64,000 nt of DNA from Methanocorpusculum sp. (lineage in GTDB: Archaea; Halobacteriota; Methanomicrobia; Methanomicrobiales; Methanocorpusculaceae): NCBI GenBank assembly GCA_017387505.1, contig JAFOFB010000001.1, forward strand, positions 62,001 to 126,000. The letters are read 5' to 3'. Positions 1 through 7,130 of this stretch are shown piece by piece. The position numbers were made by a program, and so were the translations under genes. The notes under the pieces are model-generated. The model made no database searches. It was not told the DNA's origin and saw nothing but the letters and a program-made list of their open reading frames with translations. Each line of letters starts with the position of its first letter. Position 1 is the stretch's first letter.

Positions 1-200
1 CAGACTCTCTCTGCAAGGAACATGGTCTCCTGCCATGGGCGGCCTACCATAATCTTCTCGATTCCTTTCTTGACGTATCCAAGTTCTACCTCGGTTCTTA
101 AGATACGCTCGCCTGCGGTTTCGCATTTGATACGAAGCGGTTCTTTAAAGCATGGGTGAACCGGCCCTACCGGAAGCGAGACATCAACTACTTTCTTCAT
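1..200 (-). CDS. ehaO: Energy-converting [NiFe] hydrogenase Eha, large subunit (partial, N-terminus only)
   Basis: Only the first 66 or so codons are present; the gene runs off the left edge of the window. The visible protein begins [18 protein letters not shown], continues with an LGYVKKGIE motif and GRPWQET, and reaches the residues just before the first nickel-binding cysteine motif. This is the pattern of NuoD/EchE-type hydrogenase large subunits. The ATG overlaps the ehaN stop by four bases and has a good GGAGG ribosome site eight bases upstream. In the Eha complex this subunit would hold the Ni-Fe active site facing the cytoplasm and pass electrons from H2 to ferredoxin. The assignment rests on the motif and on operon position. 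Confidence 0.85.
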   Translation of the reverse strand, partial: MKKVVDVSLPVGPVHPCFKEPLRIKCETAGERILRTEVELGYVKKGIEKIMVGRPWQETMFLAERV

Positions 201-658
201 TTCTTCGCCTCCTTTTCCTCATAGTTTTTGAAGAGAATATCAGCCGCGGAGAGAATTGCGTTGATAATCTCTGTCGGTCTTGGCGGACATCCCGGAACTG
301 CGGCAGTAACAGGAATGTATTTGCTCACCGGCGGGTCGATGACACATCCTGGTCTGTTGAAGACACAGCCTGAAATCGGGCAGTTTCCAATAGTAACAAC
401 TGCTTTTGGTTCAGGCACTCTGTCGAAGAGATCGGGAAGTTTGTCAATCCACTGCGGGGACATGCCGCCTGTGACTAAAATGACATCTGCCTCACGCGGA
501 TTGTTGTGGACGTAAATTCCGTACTGTTCGAGATCGTATCTTGGGGATAAGCATGCAAGAATCTCGATATCACAGCCGTTACAGGAGCCGGTATTTACGT
601 AACATACATGAATGGAACGTTTGCGGACGCTGTTTTTAATGCTCTGCAGAAGACTCAT
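197..658 (-). CDS. ehaN: Eha hydrogenase small subunit (NuoB/EchC-like)
   Basis: A 153-residue protein of the 20-kDa NuoB family. The proximal [4Fe-4S] ligands are visible as [11 protein letters not shown] near residue 25, then GNCPISGC near 95 and PGCPPRP near 125. It lacks the signal peptide and the extra cluster domain of uptake hydrogenase small subunits, which fits the short energy-converting type. It would relay electrons between the nickel site of EhaO and the ferredoxin-like subunits. It overlaps both ehaM and ehaO by four bases, so translation is probably coupled. The assignment as EhaN follows from family and gene order. Confidence 0.92.
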   Translation of the reverse strand: MSLLQSIKNSVRKRSIHVCYVNTGSCNGCDIEILACLSPRYDLEQYGIYVHNNPREADVILVTGGMSPQWIDKLPDLFDRVPEPKAVVTIGNCPISGCVFNRPGCVIDPPVSKYIPVTAAVPGCPPRPTEIINAILSAADILFKNYEEKEAKK

Positions 659-1005
659 GCGAGTACCTCCATTATTGCTTTTTTCACTGAATCAACACTT
701 TCTCCTGCTTCAACACGGGAGATGAATGCTTTTCCTTCCTCATCTGAGAGAAGTCCTAAAGCGGTTGTAAGATGCGGGATGGATAATACATCAGAGATTC
801 CTTCTGCTGCCTTGTCTGCGGCAAGAAGGCGAGGTACGATGTTTTCCAAAGTCATCATATCGCATCCGTTAATCAGGATTTTTCTCATATGCTGCCTTGA
901 GATTCCGAGGCGTCCTGCAAGGGATAAGACTGCTTCATCCTGGCTTGTTCCCTTGAGGATTAAGAGTTTCATTGAGCGAAGGTCACGTTCATAGACTAAC
1001 TCCAT
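655..1005 (-). CDS. ehaM: Eha hydrogenase accessory subunit EhaM (DUF1959 family)
   Basis: A 116-residue soluble, helix-rich protein with no membrane segment. It has the [16 protein letters not shown] and LLSDEEG stretches that I associate with the DUF1959 family found only in eha operons. Its position between ehaL and the small subunit ehaN is the expected one. The biochemical role is not known; it may help assemble the hydrogenase module or be a peripheral subunit. The start is an ATG overlapping the ehaL stop by one base. Confidence 0.82.
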   Translation of the reverse strand: MELVYERDLRSMKLLILKGTSQDEAVLSLAGRLGISRQHMRKILINGCDMMTLENIVPRLLAADKAAEGISDVLSIPHLTTALGLLSDEEGKAFISRVEAGESVDSVKKAIMEVLA

Positions 1006-1262
1006 TAGAACACACCTCCGATGAAGAAGAATACAAGACCATATGCTGCAAAGAGCAGAATCATGGTCCAGAGGATGATAACTTCACCAACGTGTACTGT
1101 GTGTTCGTTTTCCCAGATGAAAACGGTTGCAAGAAGTCCGAGAATCACAGCCCCAACGGCTGCAGCAGGCAGGATTGCCGGATGCAGAGCTCCTTCGAGA
1201 ATCATCAGTGCGATGTAGAATACAGCACCGATAAGTACAGCTTTAAAGATAGGGTTCTTCAT
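1005..1262 (-). CDS. ehaL: Eha hydrogenase small membrane subunit EhaL
   Basis: An 85-residue protein with three hydrophobic helices, around residues 7-22, 30-50 and 62-83. I chose the ATG that makes a four-base overlap with the ehaJ stop, reading MKNPIFKAVLIG. The longer open frame upstream is antisense-like reading through ehaJ and has no membrane-protein character. Size, topology and position between ehaJ and ehaM match EhaL (DUF2104-type). ehaK, which lies between J and L in some methanogens, is not present here. Confidence 0.78.
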   Translation of the reverse strand: MKNPIFKAVLIGAVFYIALMILEGALHPAILPAAAVGAVILGLLATVFIWENEHTVHVGEVIILWTMILLFAAYGLVFFFIGGVF

Positions 1263-2131
1263 AATCCCATCACCACCCATACGATTACAGCATAGATACA
1301 GACAACTGCAGTCCAGATGGTCTGGATTGTAACTGTCTGATATGGTGTCAGCATCGGAGTTGTTGCACAGACAAAGGAGATTACAACCATTAAGATAATC
1401 ATTACGATTAAGAACAGCCACCACGGGAGAGCTCCAAAGAAGAGCATGACAAATACCGAGAGAAGTACGACTGTCTTTAATGCGTTTGCAATGTTTAAGA
1501 CTGCTCTCCATCCTCCGAAGTGTTCAGTCCAGTATCCGGAGACCAGCTCTTTTGCCTCAATTACCGAGAACGGGCCGTAGTGGGCTTTCGAGAGGATAAT
1601 CAGGAAGAGAGACACAGCGGCAGGGATTGCAATCAAGAAGAGAGGTCCATTTACTGCTTCCCATGCGGTGATTCCAGATAAGGAAAGAGTTCCGGTGAAG
1701 AGATATACAACAACTACTGTGACAAGCAGCGGAAGCTCTGCTGCTGCAGACATTACAGAACGAATTGCTCCAAATTTGGTGTACGGGGAGCCGGATGAAA
1801 GACCGGTTCCATGCTCAACAATTTTGTGGAGCATGTAGCATGCGAAGATGATAAGAAGGCTTCCGCCTGTCCATACAGTAAAGAGTGCTCCAATCCAGAT
1901 TGCAAGGGACAGACAGATTACTGCAACGTAAACGGTCTGACTTGCGGTTTTTGGAATCCAGGTCTGCTTGAAGGCAAATTTGAGAGTGTGTAATATCTCC
2001 TGCCATACAGGCGGTCCAGGTCTTTTCTGGATTCTTGCGATGACTTTTCTGTGCAGTCCGTGAAGGAGAAGGCCAAAGATAACTGCTGCTATGAGAAGCG
2101 GTATAAAGGCCAGATTAAGCATAAATGTCAT
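1259..2131 (-). CDS. ehaJ: Eha hydrogenase integral membrane subunit (NuoH/EchB-like)
   Basis: A 290-residue polytopic protein of the NuoH family, with about eight membrane helices. The cytoplasmic loop RIQKRPGPPVWQEI near residue 37 and SVIEAKELVSGYWTEHFGG near 190 are the conserved loops that contact the quinone or hydrogenase module in complex I and Ech enzymes. It should anchor the EhaN-EhaO module and take part in ion translocation. It overlaps ehaL by four bases. An in-frame ATG three codons downstream is an alternative start; neither has an obvious ribosome site. Confidence 0.92.
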   Translation of the reverse strand: MTFMLNLAFIPLLIAAVIFGLLLHGLHRKVIARIQKRPGPPVWQEILHTLKFAFKQTWIPKTASQTVYVAVICLSLAIWIGALFTVWTGGSLLIIFACYMLHKIVEHGTGLSSGSPYTKFGAIRSVMSAAAELPLLVTVVVVYLFTGTLSLSGITAWEAVNGPLFLIAIPAAVSLFLIILSKAHYGPFSVIEAKELVSGYWTEHFGGWRAVLNIANALKTVVLLSVFVMLFFGALPWWLFLIVMIILMVVISFVCATTPMLTPYQTVTIQTIWTAVVCIYAVIVWVVMGL

Positions 2132-2137
2132 AATATA

Positions 2138-2320
2138 TCAGTACCCCACGAAGGGAATGTCTCCCTCTTTTCTTCCGGCGCAAACTCCGAGCATAAGTAA
2201 TACAAGAGCTGCCGGGAATCCAATTAAGGTAAGCACTAATGCATATCCTGAAAGGACAAGGCCGAGAACCCCTGCTGCGAAGGCAAGCAGGGCCAGTAAA
2301 TAATATCCTGTTTTACTCAT
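2138..2320 (-). CDS. ehaI: Eha hydrogenase small membrane subunit EhaI-like
   Basis: A 60-residue protein with two tightly packed hydrophobic helices (about residues 5-26 and 28-47) and a short charged tail, GRKEGDIPFVGY. It sits between ehaH and ehaJ with gaps of three and six bases, exactly where the tiny EhaI subunit is found in other methanogens. Sequence alone gives little; the name rests mainly on size, topology and position. Confidence 0.7.
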   Translation of the reverse strand: MSKTGYYLLALLAFAAGVLGLVLSGYALVLTLIGFPAALVLLMLGVCAGRKEGDIPFVGY

Positions 2321-2323
2321 GAT

Positions 2324-2965
2324 TTACACCGTCAGAAGAATTTCAACTACACGCAGGAAGAGCAGTAAGGAACTTACGTGAATCATTAAGATGTACGGAG
2401 CTCCCGGGGCTCTTGTGATTTCTGCTTTTCCGATATAGAATGGAGCCATACCTTCTCCTAAAACTCCAAGGAGAATGAGGAGTTTGGAGATTAATGGAAC
2501 TGCTCCAAGACCTGCCAGTTCCCAGATGGATAAGGTTCCGGTTGCGGCAACGGCGATGGCTGCCCCTGCAAAGAGAGGAACAGTTCCCATCATGACAACC
2601 AGACCGTAGGAGAATGCAGAGTCTAAGACATGCCGGTTCTTTACGCCTGCAACGATTCCGATGTTTAAGATACCAATTAAGGCAGCAAACAGGGTAAAGT
2701 TGAAGAGATCTCCTGAGATGATTGCACCAACGGTGGCAACTCCGCAGGCAATCGCCATGAAACGCTGGAATTTCATGGTGTCTTTCGGAATCTCTTTTAA
2801 CGTGTATCCGTCTGTACCAAAGACGATATCAACCGGCTTTTCCGGCAGGGAAACGATGGCTAAGACTACGAACAGGGCAGCAACTGCGAAAAGCAGAACC
2901 GTGTATCCTGAGAGGTAGTGAACCATATCTCCGAACGGAATCTGAACTAGAATACTCTCCATCAT
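2324..2965 (-). CDS. ehaH: Eha hydrogenase membrane subunit EhaH (proton-translocating antiporter-like)
   Basis: A 213-residue membrane protein with about six helices. The segment GEGMAPFYIGKAEITRAPGA resembles the helix-loop carrying the lysine and proline residues of NuoL/M/N and Mrp antiporter subunits, in shortened form. ISGDLFNFTLFAALIG near residue 85 is the other family-like segment. It would form part of the ion-pumping membrane arm that lets Eha use a sodium or proton gradient to reduce ferredoxin. Its start overlaps the ehaG stop by four bases. Confidence 0.8.
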   Translation of the reverse strand: MMESILVQIPFGDMVHYLSGYTVLLFAVAALFVVLAIVSLPEKPVDIVFGTDGYTLKEIPKDTMKFQRFMAIACGVATVGAIISGDLFNFTLFAALIGILNIGIVAGVKNRHVLDSAFSYGLVVMMGTVPLFAGAAIAVAATGTLSIWELAGLGAVPLISKLLILLGVLGEGMAPFYIGKAEITRAPGAPYILMIHVSSLLLFLRVVEILLTV

Positions 2966-3570
2966 TCTTCATCACCTCTCATTGTTCCAACGAGTGCCAT
3001 CTTTGCCATGACCTTAATCATGATACCGACAGCGGCCATCATGACTGCAAGGAACCACTGAGCCGGGAAGACCATGAAGACAAGGAATGCGATGACCCAT
3101 AATCCCCATGCGTAAACGCTGGCGTTCTCGATGACTGCAAAGCGTTCGCGAACGTTTTTGCCGAGGAAGAAGAGCATCATTCCAAGTCCTGCGAGAAGAC
3201 CGCCGGTAAATCCTGTACAGAAGATACCGTATGCTACAAGGATTGCTCCAAGGATTGGCGGTGCTGTTTTCATTACTTCGATGTCGAGGGTTCTTGCCGG
3301 TTTCTGGTTCTGAAGGCCTTCTTTTGCAAGCCAGAGTTCAGAGACTGCGAGAATTTCTGCGATTCCAACTACAAGGCCCGGAAGGATTAATGCTTCTGCT
3401 AAGTCGGTTGCGATGAGGGCAATTACGACAAGTCCTGTTATCTCGATTAAGTCTACGAGAATCAGTTTGTGGACATCCTCTTTTTCGCGGAACATTGCAA
3501 AGAATGCAATGATAATGGCGGCAAAGGCAACCGCCAATCCTACAGGGTAGAGAGATACGATGTCAATCAT
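2962..3570 (-). CDS. ehaG: Eha hydrogenase membrane subunit EhaG
   Basis: A 202-residue protein with about six or seven membrane helices. The ATG reading MIDIVSLYPVG is preferred over longer starts because it is preceded by a strong GGAGGT seven or so bases upstream and makes the usual four-base overlap with ehaF. LILVDLIEITGLVVIALIATDL and the preceding REKEDVHK are Mrp/Mbh-like. Order and topology support EhaG. The exact role in the membrane arm is not known. Confidence 0.78.
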   Translation of the reverse strand: MIDIVSLYPVGLAVAFAAIIIAFFAMFREKEDVHKLILVDLIEITGLVVIALIATDLAEALILPGLVVGIAEILAVSELWLAKEGLQNQKPARTLDIEVMKTAPPILGAILVAYGIFCTGFTGGLLAGLGMMLFFLGKNVRERFAVIENASVYAWGLWVIAFLVFMVFPAQWFLAVMMAAVGIMIKVMAKMALVGTMRGDEE

Positions 3571-4025
3571 GTTCTCGACCTCCGGTAGAGGAAGGATGCG
3601 ATTGCAAAGGCACAAAGGAGAATGCTTGCCTCAACGATTGTATCAAATCCTCTTGTGTAGTAGAGAATCTCATCGAGGATTCCTCCAGGGTGGGCAGCGA
3701 TTGTTGTTCCAAGGTATAAGGTATTGTCTGCAAGCCACTGTGATGCCGGGGTTAAGTATGCAGTAACAAATCCGATTGCCGGTGAGTTTTCCGGATACTG
3801 GGCAACAATTTCTGCCGGCTCTTCGAATGGCACTCCTCCTCTGTCATATGGAGAAAGAGAGCTTGTCATGTCAACGCTCTTTGGATAGAGCTGATCTGCA
3901 TCGTAGGTGATTGCCGGAATCATGCAGAGTCCAATCACCGCTACAAGACAGACGGCAAGAGCATATACCTTTGGCAGGTTGTCAGTCTCAGAGAGATATC
4001 CTGCAAGTTTTTGTATGATGTTCAC
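3567..4025 (-). CDS. ehaF: Eha hydrogenase membrane subunit EhaF
   Basis: A 152-residue protein with a membrane helix near residues 20-40, a long external loop rich in Pro, Tyr and acidic residues (about 40-95), and one or two C-terminal helices ending YRRSRT. DTIVEASILLCAFAIASFLY near the end is typical of MbhE/MrpB-like small subunits, which carry a DTxxE motif. It overlaps ehaE and ehaG by four bases each. The name follows gene order. Confidence 0.77.
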   Translation of the reverse strand: MNIIQKLAGYLSETDNLPKVYALAVCLVAVIGLCMIPAITYDADQLYPKSVDMTSSLSPYDRGGVPFEEPAEIVAQYPENSPAIGFVTAYLTPASQWLADNTLYLGTTIAAHPGGILDEILYYTRGFDTIVEASILLCAFAIASFLYRRSRT

Positions 4026-4264
4026 TGCATGTCCCTCCCTTCTTTCTTTTCGATTAAGCGGACGAAGATGAATGTGGAGACTACGTTGACCGCAACGAAG
4101 GTTACAAGTGCTAAGACTTCGCTGAAGGACAGCATGATAAGTACAAGTCCGAACTCGGCAACTTCGATGTTGATGAGCCTTGTGATGTATCTTCTGTCAC
4201 GCGGAAATGCTGTAAATAATCCACCTGCAATTAAGAGGATGCATCCTAAGATGAACTCAATCAT
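4022..4264 (-). CDS. ehaE: Eha hydrogenase small membrane subunit EhaE
   Basis: An 80-residue protein with two hydrophobic segments (about 3-20 and 36-68) separated by a basic loop, FPRDRRYITRLINIEVAEFG. Loops of this kind occur in MrpF/MrpC-like (NuoK-like) subunits, and E36 within a hydrophobic helix is a plausible ion-path residue. It overlaps ehaD by eight bases and ehaF by four. Assigned by position and topology. Confidence 0.75.
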   Translation of the reverse strand: MIEFILGCILLIAGGLFTAFPRDRRYITRLINIEVAEFGLVLIMLSFSEVLALVTFVAVNVVSTFIFVRLIEKKEGRDMQ

Positions 4265-4496
4265 TTGCTGCCTCCTTCTTTTTTCCCATCAGGAAGAGGA
4301 TGAAGAGTGTTCCAACCGGCATCAGAAGAGATACTGCGATTGCTGCATCCAGGTATCCGTTTTTGACAAAGAGCATTACAGCTCCTGCTGTTAATACGCC
4401 AAGCAGGATTAGTTTGTTGAATGCTGATTTGGAGATGAGGGCTGCGATTCCTCCGATAAGGATTAAGAATGCGGCCATGAGTGTTAAGATATCCAT
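4257..4496 (-). CDS. ehaD: Eha hydrogenase small membrane subunit EhaD
   Basis: A 79-residue protein with three predicted membrane helices (about residues 3-20, 26-45, 50-70) and a basic C-terminus, GKKKEAAND. The central KLILLGVLTAGAVML and KNGYLDAAIAVSLL segments resemble the MrpB/MbhB-like family in which D-A-x-A follows a short polar turn. It overlaps ehaC by one base and ehaE by eight. Assigned as EhaD by order. Confidence 0.75.
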   Translation of the reverse strand: MDILTLMAAFLILIGGIAALISKSAFNKLILLGVLTAGAVMLFVKNGYLDAAIAVSLLMPVGTLFILFLMGKKKEAAND

Positions 4497-4735
4497 TATT
4501 CTTCACCTCCAACAGCGAGAGTGCTTGCAATGGCGTTTGATTCGAGTGTTGCTCCAACGAAGTATGCAACAGCCGCACCGATTGTTATCGGATGCGGGAG
4601 GAGAAGCACGATTGCTCCGGCTACTGCGAAGTTTAAGACGTTTAAGTATGCAAGTTTCTTAAACGTACTCTTCTCTAAGAGGACGCGGATTACAGAGTAG
4701 ACCGCGGCAAGGGCACAGATTGCTTCAACAATCAT
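4496..4735 (-). CDS. ehaC: Eha hydrogenase small membrane subunit EhaC
   Basis: A 79-residue hydrophobic protein with two or three helices. EKSTFKKLAYLNVLNFAVAG near residue 20 is followed by a helix containing PHPITIGAAVAYFVGATLESNAIAS. The short length and the location between ehaB and ehaD fit EhaC. It overlaps ehaB by four bases and ehaD by one. The sequence gives no independent functional clue. Confidence 0.74.
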   Translation of the reverse strand: MIVEAICALAAVYSVIRVLLEKSTFKKLAYLNVLNFAVAGAIVLLLPHPITIGAAVAYFVGATLESNAIASTLAVGGEE

Positions 4736-5220
4736 GTTCTCTTCCCCCAGAGTTTTCCGATGATTTTCGAGGAGAACTTTAAGGACAGTACTTCGACAAT
4801 CAGGATTGCAAGTACGATTCCGGCGATGAATGTTTCAGGGGCGAATCCAAGAAATGTTGTGCATGCCCAGATGACAGCTGTTGCAGCGAGGGCTCCGGTG
4901 AGTCCTGCGTATCCTTTGTCTGCACAGATTCTGGCTCCGATGAAGACAAGGACTGCTGCGACAACCGCGCCGATTACGCCGTAGATAAAGAATCCGCATG
5001 CGGCAAGAAGCGTTCCGGCTGAGGCGTCCGGAGAGGTTATGATGTTGCCTATCATGTACCCTCCGTGTTTGTTACCGCCGGTTGCTTCGATATCATTTGC
5101 GATTGCTTCCGCTCCGCTGACGCCTCCTTTTTTCGGAAGCTTCCATAATATGTCGATTACTACAAAGAGCACCAGACATATGACGGTTGCGGCAGCAATG
5201 TATGGCAGTTGTTCCAGCAT
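4732..5220 (-). CDS. ehaB: Eha hydrogenase membrane subunit EhaB, first gene of the operon
   Basis: A 162-residue protein with an N-terminal membrane helix, a polar loop (about 28-60, KKGGVSGAEAIANDIEATGG) and three or four further helices, ending in a basic tail. It is the most upstream gene: only a promoter region lies to its right, so ehaA is not at its usual place. Its ATG follows a leader of about 20 bases and has no clear ribosome site. Assigned as EhaB by size and order; this is less certain than the catalytic subunits. Confidence 0.7.
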   Translation of the reverse strand: MLEQLPYIAAATVICLVLFVVIDILWKLPKKGGVSGAEAIANDIEATGGNKHGGYMIGNIITSPDASAGTLLAACGFFIYGVIGAVVAAVLVFIGARICADKGYAGLTGALAATAVIWACTTFLGFAPETFIAGIVLAILIVEVLSLKFSSKIIGKLWGKRT

Positions 5221-5225
5221 AGATT

Positions 5226-5275
5226 TAATCTCACGAGATTAGCTAAATGATTTAGCTAGTGTTATTATAGTTTGT
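5226..5275 (-). promoter_or_regulatory. eha operon promoter with two adjacent palindromes
   Basis: Reading the minus strand there is a TATA-like box (TATAATAA, 5262-5269). Between it and the ehaB ATG lie two perfect inverted repeats: AGCTAAATGATTTAGCT (5241-5257, 8-base arms) and AATCTCACGAGATT (5227-5240, 6-base arms). With transcription starting about 25 bases below the TATA box, the first would cover the core promoter and the second the start site. This is where a repressor would bind. No regulator has been identified. Confidence 0.6.
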
Positions 5276-5408
5276 CAGGAAAGGATATTAATTGTACTCT
5301 CTTGAGGTTTCCCATTGGGTGGAAAAAGAGTGTGAGAGATATATTTGAGTGTTCGTATTGATATAACAAAAGAAACCTTTTGATACAATAAAAAACAAAA
5401 AACAAACC

Positions 5409-5795
5409 ATGCAAAAACGCGGCATCCTACTTATCGGACATGGAAGCAGAAACAAAAACAGCAGTGACGTCCTGGAAAAAACAGCCGCAATAATGGAGGA
5501 AAAAACACAAATCCCGGTACAGCACTGCTTTCTCGAATTCAATCACCCCGATGTAAAAGAAGGACTTGACCTCCTTATACAAAAAGCTGACACAATATCA
5601 GCAGTCCCGATGCTTCTCTCATCCGGCACACACACGGAAAAAACAATTCCCGAACTCTTAGACATAAAAATAGGAGAGACAAAGACCATCGAAAAGGATG
5701 GAAAAATAATCACACTCACATACACCGGAGAACCGATTGGAGCAGAGGAAGCCTTAGCTGACATCCTCATAAGAAAAACTAATTTCCCCGCATAA
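5409..5795 (+). CDS. cfbA: Sirohydrochlorin nickel/cobalt chelatase (CfbA/CbiX short form)
   Basis: A 128-residue single-domain chelatase. The N-terminal LLIGHGSR motif places the metal-binding histidine at residue 11, and the second is in GTHTEKTIPEL near residue 75. Short forms of about 120-145 residues act as homodimers in archaea. They insert nickel into sirohydrochlorin, the first step toward coenzyme F430, and can also insert cobalt for cobalamin. The gene is convergent with corA and its 3' end overlaps it by 17 bases. A short inverted repeat (CAAAAG/CTTTTG, 5366-5381) lies upstream, next to an A-rich TATA region. Confidence 0.88.
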   Translation: MQKRGILLIGHGSRNKNSSDVLEKTAAIMEEKTQIPVQHCFLEFNHPDVKEGLDLLIQKADTISAVPMLLSSGTHTEKTIPELLDIKIGETKTIEKDGKIITLTYTGEPIGAEEALADILIRKTNFPA

Positions 5796-6723
5796 ACTTC
5801 GCGTAAATAAAAATCATCGAAAACGCAGACAAGCCAAGAGATACCGCAAGAACAATCCAGAAAGCATAAGGATCCCCTGTCAGAGGCACTGCCACATTCA
5901 TCCCGAAAAAGCCCGCAATCAAAGTCGGCACTGCCAGAAGAACTGTTGCGAAGGTAAAAATCCGCATAATATCATTCACATTATTATTAATAATCGACGC
6001 AAAAGTCGACATCGTAGAGGAAATCGTCTCCGAATAATTCCCCGCCATCTCATAAGCCTGCCTGTTTTCAATAATCGTATCATCCAAAAGCTCAACGTCC
6101 TCATCGCTTAAATTACGAAAAGCCGATGGAGAACGGGAGAGCTTTTCAAGAACAGCAGTATTCCCTTTTAGAGAATTTGTAATATAGACTAGAGACTTTG
6201 AAAGATTCAGCATCTGAAAAAGCTCCTCGTTTCTTGTAGCTCTTTTAAGATGCTTCTCAATCTCAACTGTCCTCTTATCAATCAGACGCAGATTCTGCAC
6301 AAAAAGACCTGCATTCGCATACAAAAACCGAAGCAGAAATCTCTCGCGCCTCTCAGTTGAAAGATTCCTGTACTTACCGTCCGCAAATGCATCAAGAACA
6401 GGATTTATCCGAAGCGAAATCGTCACAATATAATCCCTCATCAAAACAAAACCGGCAGGTACAGTCTGGTATGATGTAATATCCTCCGCATCGCTCTTAT
6501 ATGGAGTATCGACAAGAATCAGAGTATAATCATCCTCAATTTCAAGACGGGGAAGCTCCTCTTCATCAAGAAGCACTTTCAGGTCAGACGGATTTAAACC
6601 AAGCTCCCTGCATACATAGTTTAACTCATCATCGGTCGGGAAAACAAGCCGAACCCAGCACCCGGGTTTAATCATCTCCTCTGTATGGATTTTGCCGGAT
6701 ACAGTGGAAAAGATCTCTATCAT
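5779..6723 (-). CDS. corA: CorA-family magnesium/divalent cation transporter
   Basis: A 314-residue protein with the CorA layout: a cytoplasmic alpha/beta domain (1-170), a long helix with polar and charged repeats (about 175-245), and two C-terminal membrane helices. The first membrane helix ends in the signature GMN (FFGMNVAVPL), which forms the outer mouth of the pore. The C-terminus is basic (IYAKFMRGN), as usual. It should form a pentameric Mg2+ channel. It overlaps the 3' end of cfbA. A TATA-like tract (TAGTATAAAAAAAT on the minus strand, near 6780) precedes it. Confidence 0.9.
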   Translation of the reverse strand: MIEIFSTVSGKIHTEEMIKPGCWVRLVFPTDDELNYVCRELGLNPSDLKVLLDEEELPRLEIEDDYTLILVDTPYKSDAEDITSYQTVPAGFVLMRDYIVTISLRINPVLDAFADGKYRNLSTERRERFLLRFLYANAGLFVQNLRLIDKRTVEIEKHLKRATRNEELFQMLNLSKSLVYITNSLKGNTAVLEKLSRSPSAFRNLSDEDVELLDDTIIENRQAYEMAGNYSETISSTMSTFASIINNNVNDIMRIFTFATVLLAVPTLIAGFFGMNVAVPLTGDPYAFWIVLAVSLGLSAFSMIFIYAKFMRGN

Positions 6724-7002
6724 ATCTTTTGCTTTGTATTCAGCGGTTAAAATGATGAAGAACGAGGCACTATTTTTTTATACTAATACGTTCTATAGAA
6801 ATAACGGGTCGATGTTTCGCCCTAAACCCTCTCATATGGGAAAACCAATTGAGTGGTTTAAGATGAAATTGGAAGGGCATCTGGCCGTGTCATTCCATAC
6901 CTGATTTTGAATCTGTTTTTTGTTTTATTTTGAAAAAAGCAAATTACAGAAACCTAAATTAAAACAAAGCATACGCTCTTTTACCAAAACATAAAAAGAC
7001 AG
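6724..7002. other. Intergenic region without a recognised gene
   Basis: About 280 bases between corA and tRNA-Ala. The right half is A/T-rich and probably holds the corA promoter and terminator sequences for the tRNA. A weak inverted repeat (CCAATT near 6843, AATTGG near 6868) is visible, but there is no convincing coding frame or RNA gene. Confidence 0.5.
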
Positions 7003-7074
7003 TGGACCAGGCGGAAATTGAATCCGCGGCCTCTACAATGCCAATGTAGCGATCTACCACTGATCTACTGGCCC
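7003..7074 (-). tRNA. tRNA-Ala (anticodon GGC)
   Basis: On the minus strand the acceptor arms GGGCCAG and CTGGTCC pair over seven positions. They include the G3-U70 wobble that identifies alanine tRNAs. The anticodon stem is CTACA/TGTAG around loop TTGGCAT, giving anticodon GGC. The T arm is GCGGA/TCCGC with TTCAATT. The discriminator is A, and CCA is not encoded. A TATA box (TATATATTAAAG, minus strand, about 7090-7101) lies about 25 bases upstream, so it has its own promoter. Confidence 0.95.
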
Positions 7075-7130
7075 GCACTAAGTGCTTTAATATATACTAC
7101 TCTACACCATAAAAAGGTGTTGATTCAATT

